Source of the DNA: PRO6 sp049646625
GTDB lineage: Bacteria > Pseudomonadota > Alphaproteobacteria > Rhizobiales > Xanthobacteraceae
Length of the DNA: 50,276 bases
NCBI GenBank assembly: GCA_049646625.1
Contig: JBARWE010000156.1
Coordinates: forward strand, 1 to 50,276
Reading direction: 5' to 3'
The first letter of the stretch is position 1. Every line of letters begins with the position of its first letter. This document shows, in pieces, positions 25,235-33,110 of the stretch. Below the pieces are notes generated by a model. That model saw only the letters and a program-made list of their open reading frames with translations, made no database searches and was not told the DNA's origin. Made by a program: the position numbers and the translations under genes.

Positions 25235-25273
25235 TGCAACAATGTTACATCTCGAAATTGCGGCATCGTTGCA
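25235..25273. promoter_or_regulatory. imperfect inverted repeat upstream of the czc operon
   Basis: TGCAACAATG (25235-25244) and CATCGTTGCA (25264-25273) pair at nine of ten positions and lie about 105 bp upstream of the first gene of the leftward czc operon. It could be an operator or overlap the promoter. No regulator gene of the ArsR, MerR or CzcR type is present nearby. Confidence 0.3.
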
Positions 25274-25398
25274 TTTTGGCCTAGAGGGCTGCCCAGCCGA
25301 GCGGAGACAAACCTGTAGCTTAACACCGCCCCGGCCGGACAACTTAGACTGGGAATGTGCCGCGGAGGGAATTCTGGCACATCAAGAGTGCTGGTAAA

Positions 25399-25731
25399 TT
25401 ACCAGTTCATCCCTGCTTCCCTCCGCAGCGAGTCGCGCACCTGCGGGTCGGGATCAGAACCGACATATCGACCATTCACGTGGACGTCATGCGCAGGGTT
25501 TGTCGAGTGAACGTGACGCGCGTTAGACGCTCTATTCTGTGAACGACTCCGCTGGCGTTCGAACGTCTCCTTCACTGATTGGCCCGTGTGGAACTCGTTG
25601 ATTGACGTGTGATAGCGATCGTAATACTCGCGCTCTTCCGGCGTCGCGTTTGGATTCAGCAGGTATGTTGCTGATGCACTCCCTGAACCGATGAGCGTTG
25701 CGAGAGCCAGAGCTGTGAGAAAGCGCTTCAT
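25399..25731 (-). CDS. secreted hypothetical protein
   Basis: A protein of 110 residues from the ATG at 25731; a longer in-frame start (25803) would place non-signal sequence before an obvious signal peptide (MKRFLTALALATLIGSGSAS). The mature part is hydrophilic, Arg/Asn/His-rich (RSRSQNRASNARHVHSTNPA), and ends GRYVGSDPDPQVRDSLRREA plus GMNW. The pattern of a small secreted protein ending in this block is familiar from Bradyrhizobium-type genomes, but no function is known. A sequence resembling the sigma-factor promoter lies at 25786-25811, so it may belong to the regulon of the adjacent ECF sigma factor. Confidence 0.7.
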   Translation of the reverse strand: MKRFLTALALATLIGSGSASATYLLNPNATPEEREYYDRYHTSINEFHTGQSVKETFERQRSRSQNRASNARHVHSTNPAHDVHVNGRYVGSDPDPQVRDSLRREAGMNW

Positions 25732-25785
25732 GATGTCGGAGATCTCCTTTGTCCGAATGATCGGCTTGATAGCCTCATCAAGTAG

Positions 25786-25811
25786 TTCGGAAGGAGAGTT
25801 CAAATTGTTGC
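25786..25811 (-). promoter_or_regulatory. weaker SigF-type promoter candidate
   Basis: On the minus strand GCAACA, 16 bp, CGAA: the same spacing as the promoter in front of the sigma gene, with two differences from GTAACG. It lies 55 bp upstream of the secreted-protein start at 25731. Confidence 0.35.
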
Positions 25812-25846
25812 AAAAGAGCCTAACTCAAATATTCGTGAGGCGCCGG

Positions 25847-26497
25847 CTATGACCAGCGCAGCACGCGTGGCCCAAGAAGCGCCCCGACCGCTGCAATGAT
25901 TAAGATCGCAACGGTATAGACAATGGCTCCAAAGACAATGCTTTCGTCTTTTGAATGCAGGATATAACCCATAGCCCCGATGCTTCCCGAGAGTAGGCCC
26001 ACATAGAATCCCGAACGACGCAAATCCGTCGGCGCCAGACGACGCATCGCAACCACAAGTACTGCGAATGCCGGAATAGCGAGCACTATAATCTGCCATA
26101 GGCAGGTCAACCAGGAGGTATGCCCCGCGTGGGCGGGCCACTCGTCCCAAGACATGCTGCTCAATTCATGAATAGCTAATACTGCCAGAAATACAAAGGG
26201 TGCCATTGCGACAAGCGAAGGCATCCTCTGGCGACGCCCAGGGACCGCTAAGTCACGTACCACAAAGAACGCGCAGCACGCGACGCTTACAGAGAAGGCA
26301 ATTCTGACAAAGAAAGCGTGATCTCCGGTGCTTGCAACATCGGCCAAGTTTGTCGGAAGACCAAACCAAACAAGCGATATCATAAATGCTCCGAGGCATG
26401 CGACAAACACTGCCAGAGCTATCGTTGCCAGCGGCCGGCCATTGTTTCGGCGTTGCGGAGCTGCACTGAGAGTGTCGATTAATTCGTCAGTCTTCAT
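25847..26497 (-). CDS. nrsF: NrsF-family anti-sigma factor (DUF1109)
   Basis: A protein of 216 residues with six predicted membrane helices: about 23-45, 66-84, 96-113, 130-150, 160-182 and 190-210. It starts with a short cytoplasmic segment MKTDELIDTLSAAPQRRNNG, as in NrsF proteins. NrsF holds its cognate ECF sigma factor at the membrane until metal stress releases it; two conserved Cys residues are used in Caulobacter, and here candidate cysteines occur in VACCAFF and TCLWQ. The gene overlaps the sigma gene by 11 nt. Membrane topology and pairing are confident; the inducing signal is inferred from the metal genes around it. Confidence 0.88.
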   Translation of the reverse strand: MKTDELIDTLSAAPQRRNNGRPLATIALAVFVACLGAFMISLVWFGLPTNLADVASTGDHAFFVRIAFSVSVACCAFFVVRDLAVPGRRQRMPSLVAMAPFVFLAVLAIHELSSMSWDEWPAHAGHTSWLTCLWQIIVLAIPAFAVLVVAMRRLAPTDLRRSGFYVGLLSGSIGAMGYILHSKDESIVFGAIVYTVAILIIAAVGALLGPRVLRWS

Positions 26498-27062
26498 CTG
26501 GCGATCCTCGCTTCACTCCGCATAGACGTGCAAGCGCCTTGAGACCTCTGTGAACGTTAACTCGGACCGCTGCCTCCGATGTTCCGGTACGGCTTGCGGC
26601 CTCTCTTGCACTATACCCCTCGAGCTTCACTAACTCGATTGGTAGACGCAGAGAATCGGGTAGCGCCGAGACGCCATTTTGGACAGCTATTCTGGCCTCG
26701 ACTTGGTCTCTTACGTCTACGATGCAATCAACCTCATCAAGAGGTATCGTCTGATACCCGTGATTGTTGGCGCGCAAATGGTCAATGAGTTTATAGCGTG
26801 CGATCGCATAAGCCCAGGCTGTGACCGGTAAATCTGGTTCATAGGTGTGCCTGCGGTTATGAATGGCAAGCAACGCCTCCTGAACGACGTCTTCGGCATC
26901 ATTTGCCGGCCTATTAAGGCGATCAAAGCGCCTCTTGATATACAGACGCAACAGCTGACTGAGTTCGAGCAAAAAAGCACGATATGCGGGCGTGCTCCCA
27001 TCAAGTCCTTGCAGGAGAAGATTTCGGAGATTGCTCTCGGTTTTGTCTCGTCGCGAATTCAT
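26487..27062 (-). CDS. ECF RNA polymerase sigma factor (SigF type)
   Basis: A protein of 191 residues with region 2 at about 20-95 (NDAEDVVQEALLAIHNRR, AWAYAIARYKLIDHLRANN) and region 4 at about 125-180 (ALPDSLRLPIELVKLEGYSA, then REAASRTGTSEAAVRVNVHR and GLKAL). There is no extra C-terminal domain. Coupled by an 11-nt overlap to nrsF, it matches the SigF-NrsF module that governs heavy-metal and oxidative stress responses in Caulobacter. An almost ideal SigF-type promoter lies in front of it (27115-27140), implying autoregulation. It may control the cargo, but of the other upstream regions only the one before the 25399-25731 gene shows a related motif. Confidence 0.92.
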   Translation of the reverse strand: MNSRRDKTESNLRNLLLQGLDGSTPAYRAFLLELSQLLRLYIKRRFDRLNRPANDAEDVVQEALLAIHNRRHTYEPDLPVTAWAYAIARYKLIDHLRANNHGYQTIPLDEVDCIVDVRDQVEARIAVQNGVSALPDSLRLPIELVKLEGYSAREAASRTGTSEAAVRVNVHRGLKALARLCGVKRGSPDED

Positions 27063-27114
27063 GCCGCTCAGTTCCGCCGCCCGACCTAGTCCGAACGAGT
27101 ACCTACCTATGTAA

Positions 27115-27140
27115 TTCGGACATCAGTCCAGAATCGTTAC
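27115..27140 (-). promoter_or_regulatory. SigF-type ECF promoter in front of the sigma gene
   Basis: On the minus strand GTAACG, exactly 16 bp, CGAA, 53 bp upstream of the sigma-factor ATG. From memory the Caulobacter SigF consensus is GTAACC-N16-CGAA, so one base differs. It predicts positive autoregulation of sigma-nrsF. Confidence 0.65.
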
Positions 27141-27325
27141 ACGTCCCGAAAAAAAAGTTTGTCCGATTGCCAACGGCCCGACCTGATGGTCTGCTTGGTC
27201 CAGCGCTTTCAGCGCTGCCATGAGTTTCTGAAGATCATCACAGGACAGGAGCGCCAATGGCGCATGGCTATACTTTTTGTTGCTCGATCGCGATTGGAGG
27301 CAGACTGATATACGGGAGGCTGGCG

Positions 27326-27895
27326 ATGCGGCAGATATGGTTCCTTCTATTGGTTATCCTGACACTTGCACCCCCTGCCGCTGCCCAAACCCCTCGCATC
27401 GACGAACTCGTCATTCTCGAACGTGGCTTATATCAGGCAGCGACGGTCGGACCGTCACATTACGTCGGAACCGCGGGCCCAATTCATACGGTCGATCGGG
27501 CCAAGTTACACGCGAGCACGACATCGGTTCCGGCAGATCGCTTCACTCGATTTGGCGTGCGCTATTTGGTCAAGGGCGAGCCAAACGGCGCGCTCATTGA
27601 ACTTCGAATGGTCACTCGGTTTCCCGAAGTTGGCGTCCTCGATCCGCACACCAACCGCCGCTATATCGCACACGAATATAGGTTGCCGGTGCGGATCGGC
27701 GTGCCCGGCTACCGCGAGTACAATCTTGACCAGGATTCGGAGAGAATTACGGGGGAATGGACGTTCGAATTTTGGGTGGGCGAACGAAAGTTACGAGAAC
27801 AATCGTTTTGCCTTTTCAGTTCGGATGAACCTGCGGCGTCGTCCGCTTGCACCGTTGTATTGGGCGCGAACCAGCATTCCTCGACATATCAATGA
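27326..27895 (+). CDS. DUF3859 domain secreted protein
   Basis: A protein of 189 residues from the ATG at 27326, which follows GGGAGG at good spacing and opens a signal peptide (RQIWFLLLVILTLAPPAAAQ). An upstream in-frame ATG (27257) lacks both. The mature domain is beta-rich with FTRFGVRYLVKGEPNGALIE, EVGVLDPHTNRRY and GEWTFEFWVGERKLREQSFC, which I recognise as DUF3859-like. Such proteins are predicted to be periplasmic; no activity is known. It is divergent from the sigma/nrsF operon and shares its intergenic region. Confidence 0.8.
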   Translation: MRQIWFLLLVILTLAPPAAAQTPRIDELVILERGLYQAATVGPSHYVGTAGPIHTVDRAKLHASTTSVPADRFTRFGVRYLVKGEPNGALIELRMVTRFPEVGVLDPHTNRRYIAHEYRLPVRIGVPGYREYNLDQDSERITGEWTFEFWVGERKLREQSFCLFSSDEPAASSACTVVLGANQHSSTYQ

Positions 27896-28065
27896 GCGTT
27901 GCTTGGCTTGTGCGTTAAGCCACGTCCGTAGGGTGCGCAATCCCAGAGAAATTGAGTGGTGTTACGAAGGGCATCTATTCTGATCGTTAGCATTGAAGAG
28001 GACTATCGAGGAAGCGGCCAGCGCTCTTCGATCGTCGTCAGTTGCTCGAGATAAAGAAGTGAGAG

Positions 28066-30654
28066 ATGACAGAAAAACTTCGTCTGGACATTCCGATCCT
28101 GCTACCTGGCGTGCCGGATGCCGATGACGCCTGCGTTGCGCGGCTCAGCTCGGAGATCGGCGGGCGCGCGGGTGTCGAGGAGGTGCACGTGCGATCTGCC
28201 GGGCCGGGCGAGCGGGCCCAGCTTTGCGTCCATTACGACCCCGAGATCTTGCCACTGCCGCGGATCCGCGAGCTCGCGGCGAGCGCCGGAGTCAGGATCA
28301 GCGAGCGGTTCGGCCATGTGCTATGGCAGGTCGACGGCATCGCCCACCAGCGGCGAGCACGCACGGTTGCAGATGGCCTGCGCACAGTGCCGGGTGTGTT
28401 GGAGGCGGAAGCGAGTGCCTCGGGGCTGCTGCGCGTCGAATTCGACCGGACCGGGCAGGGGTCCGAGCAGGCCATCCGCGACGCGCTTGCCGGGATGGGC
28501 CTTACGGCGACCGAACCAGCCTCCATCCGTAGTCCCGAAGGGCAGCCGCGGCGCTTCGGGACGGACGAGGCCGCCAACGCACATGCGGGCCAAAATCATG
28601 CCGGCCACGATCACGGAAGTGACAAAGGCGGCGGTGGCGAAAAGGACCACGATCACGCCCATGGCGGCCTGCTCGGGCCTAACACCGAGCTGATCTTCTC
28701 GCTCGTCTGCGGTGCCCTGCTCGGCGTCGGCTTAGCGATCGAGAAGTTGCTGCCAACGGCTCCCGCCTGGCTGCCCACCGCCTGCTACATGGTCGCCTAT
28801 TTCTTCGGCGGCTTCTACACGTTGCGCGAGGCGATCGACAATCTGCGCCTCGGTAAGTTCGAGATCGACACGCTGATGCTGGTCGCCGCAGCAGGCGCCG
28901 CGGCGCTTGGCGCTTTTGCGGAAGGCGCGCTGCTGCTCTTCCTGTTCAGCCTTGGCCATGCGCTCGAGCACTACGCGATGGGCCGCGCCAAGCAGGCAAT
29001 CGAGGCGCTCGCCGAGCTCGCCCCGCGGACGGCCACAGTACGCCGCGACGGCGCGACCCGTGACGTGCCGGTCGAGGACCTCGTGGTCGGCGACGTGGTT
29101 GTCGTGCGCCCGAACGAGCGGCTGCCGGCCGACGGGTTCCTGGTCAAGGGCGAGTCGAGCGTGAACCAGGCGCCGGTGACGGGCGAAAGTATCCCGGTCG
29201 ACAAGCGTCGCGTCGAGGACGTCGCGAGAGCGCGCGCGAAGCCCAATTCCGTGGAGGCGTCCTCGCGCGTGTTCGCCGGCACCATCAACGGCGCCGGCGC
29301 GATCGAGGTCGAGGTGACGCGTCTTTCGACCGAGACGGCTCTGGCCAAGGTCGTGCAGATGGTCAGCGAGGCCGAAACGCAAAAATCGCCGACCCAACGC
29401 TTCACCGACAAGTTCGAGCGCATCTTCGTGCCCGCCGTGCTGGCGCTCGCCGTCATCCTGCTGTTCGCCTGGGTGGTGATCGACGAACCGTTCAGCGCAA
29501 GCTTCTACCGCGCCATGGCGGTGCTGGTGGCGGCGAGCCCCTGCGCGCTCGCCATCGCCACGCCGAGCGCGGTGCTGTCCGGCGTGGCGCGAGCGGCGCG
29601 CGGCGGCGTCCTCGTGAAAGGCGGCGCGCCGCTGGAAAATCTCGGCTCGCTCAGCGCCATCGCCTTCGACAAGACCGGCACGCTGACGGAAGGCCGCCCG
29701 CGCATCACCGATGTGGTGCCGGCGGAAGGCATTCCGGAGGAGGAACTGCTGAGGGTCGCGGTCGCGGTGGAACAACTCAGCGACCACCCTCTCGCCGCCG
29801 CCATTGCTCGCGACGGCCGCGAGCGGCTCGGCGGTCGCGACATTCCGGAGGCGCAAGATCTCAAGAGCCTCACCGGGCGCGGCGTGACCGCGACGCTCGA
29901 CGGCAAGTCGGTCTGGATCGGCAAGGCCGAGATGTTCGGCGCCGACGGTATCGCGCCGCTGGGCGAGCCCATGGCGGCCGCGATCGCCAAGTTGCGCGAC
30001 GGCGGCCGCACCACGATGGTGGTGCGCCAGGGCGACCGGGAGCTCGGCGCGATCGGCCTGATGGACACGCCGCGCGCAGCCGCGCGCGTTGCGCTCGCGG
30101 AGCTCCACGCGCTCGGCATCAAGCGGATGATCATGATCTCCGGCGACAACCAGAAGGTCGCCGACGCCATCGCCAAGGATGTCGGACTCGACGAGGCTTG
30201 GGGCGATCTGATGCCGGAGGACAAGGTCGAGGCGATCAAGAAGCTGCGCGCCGAGCAGAAGGTCGCGATGGTCGGCGATGGCGTGAACGACGCGCCGGCG
30301 ATGGCGAGTGCGACGGTTGGCATCGCGATGGGAGCGGCCGGGTCCGACGTCGCACTGGAAACGGCCGATGTCGCGCTGATGGCCGACGATCTCAGCCATC
30401 TGCCCTTTGCGGTCGGCCTCAGCCGCTACACCCGCGGGATCATCCTGCAGAATGTGTTCATCAGCCTCGGCGTGGTCGCATTGCTGGTGCCGGCGACGGT
30501 CCTCGGCCTTGGCATAGGCCCGGCGGTGGCGATGCACGAGGGATCGACGCTCGTCGTCGTCGTCAACGCGCTACGCCTGCTCGCCTATCGCGACAACAAG
30601 CCCGGAGCCGCTGATGTGGCCGCCGGAGCTCATGTCGGCCAGGCTAGCGGCTAG
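28066..30654 (+). CDS. P1B-type heavy-metal ATPase (Co/Zn/Cd, P1B-4-like)
   Basis: A protein of 862 residues. Two N-terminal HMA-like ferredoxin folds (about 5-75 and 85-150) lack the CxxC metal site. A His-rich linker at 172-200 could bind metal instead. Core: TGES at 372-375 (actuator), SPC at 491-493 in the transport helix, phosphorylated DKTGT at 535-539, SDHPLA, GDGVND near 740, and HEGST near 824. SPC with HEG[ST] is the P1B-4 pattern linked with Co, Zn or Cd export, rather than CPC of copper pumps. GC content is clearly higher than in the genes on both sides, suggesting a separate acquisition. Start is supported by AAGAAGTGAGAG. Confidence 0.93.
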   Translation: MTEKLRLDIPILLPGVPDADDACVARLSSEIGGRAGVEEVHVRSAGPGERAQLCVHYDPEILPLPRIRELAASAGVRISERFGHVLWQVDGIAHQRRARTVADGLRTVPGVLEAEASASGLLRVEFDRTGQGSEQAIRDALAGMGLTATEPASIRSPEGQPRRFGTDEAANAHAGQNHAGHDHGSDKGGGGEKDHDHAHGGLLGPNTELIFSLVCGALLGVGLAIEKLLPTAPAWLPTACYMVAYFFGGFYTLREAIDNLRLGKFEIDTLMLVAAAGAAALGAFAEGALLLFLFSLGHALEHYAMGRAKQAIEALAELAPRTATVRRDGATRDVPVEDLVVGDVVVVRPNERLPADGFLVKGESSVNQAPVTGESIPVDKRRVEDVARARAKPNSVEASSRVFAGTINGAGAIEVEVTRLSTETALAKVVQMVSEAETQKSPTQRFTDKFERIFVPAVLALAVILLFAWVVIDEPFSASFYRAMAVLVAASPCALAIATPSAVLSGVARAARGGVLVKGGAPLENLGSLSAIAFDKTGTLTEGRPRITDVVPAEGIPEEELLRVAVAVEQLSDHPLAAAIARDGRERLGGRDIPEAQDLKSLTGRGVTATLDGKSVWIGKAEMFGADGIAPLGEPMAAAIAKLRDGGRTTMVVRQGDRELGAIGLMDTPRAAARVALAELHALGIKRMIMISGDNQKVADAIAKDVGLDEAWGDLMPEDKVEAIKKLRAEQKVAMVGDGVNDAPAMASATVGIAMGAAGSDVALETADVALMADDLSHLPFAVGLSRYTRGIILQNVFISLGVVALLVPATVLGLGIGPAVAMHEGSTLVVVVNALRLLAYRDNKPGAADVAAGAHVGQASG

Positions 30655-31075
30655 TTGGCAAGAATCATAGGCAGCGCCGTCATCGCTGCGGTCACGGTCT
30701 GGTTTGTAATTCTGGAATTGGCCGAGAATACCAGAGGCTCTAAACAATCCGCCTCCAGGTCGGTGGCGAGTCCTTATCTCTTCCGGCAATGAAGCCTTTG
30801 GCCGGAGAATAGTTCGTAGCTATGGCTGCAACTCGCCTGTGCGCGCTGATACCTGATTGACCCGTAGAGCACTTTATTGACGCCATCTCGACGGGAAATA
30901 TTCATTCAATTTGGTCTGAGGTACGGATTGCTGATTAACATATAGGAGGTTTCAGCAGAAAAATATGTGTAAAACTATACCGCCGTGGCATTATACTGGT
31001 GCAGTATATTATCGCCCTAATTTCAACAAGATAGCTAAATAGCAACTCGCCCCTCGACCTCTTGGGGAATCTGTC
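30655..31075. other. 421-bp AT-richer gene-free stretch
   Basis: Composition drops sharply from the GC-rich ATPase gene to AT-rich sequence, including ATATAGGAGG and several TATA-like runs. It probably holds the promoter of the gene at 31076. The AT-rich part resembles neither the backbone nor the ATPase gene, so a recombination junction is likely here. No gene or named repeat seen. Confidence 0.4.
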
Positions 31076-31435
31076 GTGAGTTGCGCTTGCACATCGTGGC
31101 AAAGAGGTGCCGCGCTTCGCCGAGCATTCGCGCTCATTGGTGCGCTCGCTATTCTCCAGGCAGGGTTTGTCCATAGCCTCCTGCATCTGGAACGCACCGA
31201 CCTACAAAGTGACTATCGATTAAATGTTGCTGCCAGCGGTGCCGATCAAGGCGATACGTCGAGCGTACAATCATCTTTAGAGATGCATTGTCACTGTGGC
31301 TCGATGTTCGCAGCTTTAGATCAGGTTAATGATGACGACCCGCGCGCGGCAAATGAATATCTCATCATGATGTTAGCGGAATCGCGCCCGCATTTGATTG
31401 CGCCTCAAACGCCGCCTCCAATTCGATCAATCTGA
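31076..31435 (+). CDS. small membrane-anchored Cys/His-cluster protein (second copy of the family)
   Basis: A protein of 119 residues from a GTG at 31076. Early Cys residues (MSCACTSWQRG) precede one hydrophobic helix (FALIGALAILQAGFVHSLLH). The middle carries MHCHCGSMFAALD and the end is QTPPPIRSI. The gene at 24758-25132 encodes the same arrangement: hydrophobic helix, HCHGC cluster, TPPP tail. The Cys/His cluster could bind Zn, Cd or Co in the periplasm. No named family assigned; DUF2946 is the closest layout I know. It lies downstream of the P1B-4 ATPase and upstream of the methyltransferase-family gene. Confidence 0.6.
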   Translation: MSCACTSWQRGAALRRAFALIGALAILQAGFVHSLLHLERTDLQSDYRLNVAASGADQGDTSSVQSSLEMHCHCGSMFAALDQVNDDDPRAANEYLIMMLAESRPHLIAPQTPPPIRSI

Positions 31436-31634
31436 GCATTCCTCACTGCACATCTGCGTTTCTAGGTTGGCGCCAATTCGGTCGACCAACCGCAAACGTG
31501 GTGCTCGCGTCGTTGCGCGAGCTGCAGGTGCAAGCTCGCACGCGCCATTCAGAATCCAAAAGGAAGTTGAGCGCCAAAGGCGAGCTTAACGCCCACAATG
31601 ATATTGCACGGCTACGAAAGAGCGGCGGTCTATC

Positions 31635-32249
31635 ATGACAAAAGCGTATGATCTTGAAACGGTGCAGAAGGCAAGAAAAATGGCCATAGGCATCATGGTG
31701 CTAGGCGGTGCCGTCCTAATGCTGCTCTTTGCCCCGGCGTGGGAGCATACGGTGCATCGACACATAGAAGCAGTTGGCTTATTATTTTTGGCAATGTGCA
31801 TTGTAGGTCGCTCCGTGTCGTCCCTGTATATTTCAGGATACAAGAACGCGCATTTGATCGACACCGGCCCCTACTCCATATGTCGCAATCCGCTCTATAC
31901 GTTTTCAATCATTGGCGCTGCTGGCATCGGGGCGCTGTCTGGCAGCGTAATTGTGAGTCTGATCACTGCCGCCGCCACTTGGTTAGTATTTAGAATTGTG
32001 GTGACACGAGAAGAGCAGTTTCTGCTGAGTGAGCATGGGCAAAAATACGAGCGGTACTTGTCGCGTGTGCCTCGCTTCGTGCCCGATTTGTCCCTTTGGA
32101 CGACGGACGAGAAGATAGCAATAAACGCAAGTGGTTTGGTGCGAACATTCGCCGACGCGAGTGTCTTTTTGCTCGCGATTCCGCTCTTTGAGGTTCTGGA
32201 GATGCTGCGCGAAGGAGGCTCAATACCCATCGTATTGCGACTTCCATAG
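31635..32249 (+). CDS. isoprenylcysteine carboxyl methyltransferase-family membrane protein
   Basis: A protein of 204 residues with hydrophobic segments about 17-36, 44-62, 92-118 and 170-188. The central block IDTGPYSICRNPLYTFSIIG holds the GPY...RNPxY motif of the ICMT/PEMT methyltransferase superfamily, and EEQFLLSEHGQKYERYLSRV is the matching C-terminal block. The family methylates membrane substrates using S-adenosylmethionine. Copies lie beside czc and CDF genes in many alphaproteobacteria, but the substrate is unknown. Start ATG at 31635. It is followed by a 239-bp gap and a small secreted-protein gene on the same strand. Confidence 0.85.
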   Translation: MTKAYDLETVQKARKMAIGIMVLGGAVLMLLFAPAWEHTVHRHIEAVGLLFLAMCIVGRSVSSLYISGYKNAHLIDTGPYSICRNPLYTFSIIGAAGIGALSGSVIVSLITAAATWLVFRIVVTREEQFLLSEHGQKYERYLSRVPRFVPDLSLWTTDEKIAINASGLVRTFADASVFLLAIPLFEVLEMLREGGSIPIVLRLP

Positions 32250-32488
32250 CGCTTCGTTGGACGGCACAACATATCTGGCGTTTCCATCTCTTGCGTCTTG
32301 GGAGAACGGAAGAGTGCCGAATTTGCGGCGCCACCTAATGTTGTATTGAGGCGCAATGTCACTGTTCTGGAGTGGTACTGCGAATTCGATGAAATTATTG
32401 CAGGCGGCCAATCGCGGTTGGTTGGAAGCAGGTGCAATAGATACTCTCTATGTCTTCCACGCTGTGTCCGTGTGGGGAGGAGGCGTCC

Positions 32489-32950
32489 ATGAGCGGGATT
32501 GCAAGGATAGGCGCGATCGCAACGGTTGTTTCTGTATTGCTGCACCCGACACAGGCGATCCCGCGTGACTTGATAACGCTTTCACGCTTTGTCGCCCCTG
32601 CCTATACGGCAATGAATGTTGCGGTTATCTGCGCGAAAGAAGACAGTTCGTTTCTGTCGACAACCGCCGGAATACGTGGGACGGCCATTCACTACGCCGC
32701 CCACGTGAAGGATGAGATTATTGTGGGTCTGTCCGATGCCGAAGCCCGCTTCGTTCTGAGGCAGGCCGCAGATCGTGCGCGGGAGGTCGCAATGGTAGAG
32801 CTCGAGCGACTCGCCCGTCTTGGACCGCTGCAGGCCGAAGTCCGTATGTGGTGTCGAGACACCGCGCGTGGCTTTCTGCAATACGTGATGAATCATCACG
32901 ATCAGCGTCACGATCAATGGCTCGCCGCGGTCGCCCATGCACGCGATTAA
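32489..32950 (+). CDS. exported hypothetical protein
   Basis: A protein of 153 residues from the ATG at 32489, which has GGGGAGGAGG upstream; the in-frame ATG at 32450 does not. The N-terminal SGIARIGAIATVVSVLLHPT looks like a signal peptide (cleavage near TQA). The mature part is helical, with a DAEARFVLRQAADRAREVAM helix and a His-rich end (NHHDQRHDQW). There is one Cys in VICAKED and one in MWCRD. I do not recognise a family. Context among metal-resistance genes suggests a periplasmic accessory role. Confidence 0.6.
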   Translation: MSGIARIGAIATVVSVLLHPTQAIPRDLITLSRFVAPAYTAMNVAVICAKEDSSFLSTTAGIRGTAIHYAAHVKDEIIVGLSDAEARFVLRQAADRAREVAMVELERLARLGPLQAEVRMWCRDTARGFLQYVMNHHDQRHDQWLAAVAHARD

Positions 32951-33110
32951 TAAGGGAAGACGATGAGCCAAACAGCGAAGCTTGCCCCCCCAATCATGAC
33001 AGCGGGCCGTACGATGCTCTGGCCATCCCAGGGCGGGTTGTGCGTAATCCAGTGGGTAAAGCGATGTAGGGAATACTCCGAGATCCCAAATTTGCGATGG
33101 AAGGGATTGA

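Noticed and set aside
28732..30537. 601-codon open frame antisense to the P-type ATPase
   Set aside because: Arg/His/Asp/Gln-rich translation without domains; the plus-strand gene carries every P1B catalytic motif.
32963..33110. Short open frame (MSQTAKLAPPIM...) between the exported protein and the CDF pseudogene
   Set aside because: About 50 residues with no similarity that I recognise and no conserved features; probably decayed sequence next to the broken CDF gene.
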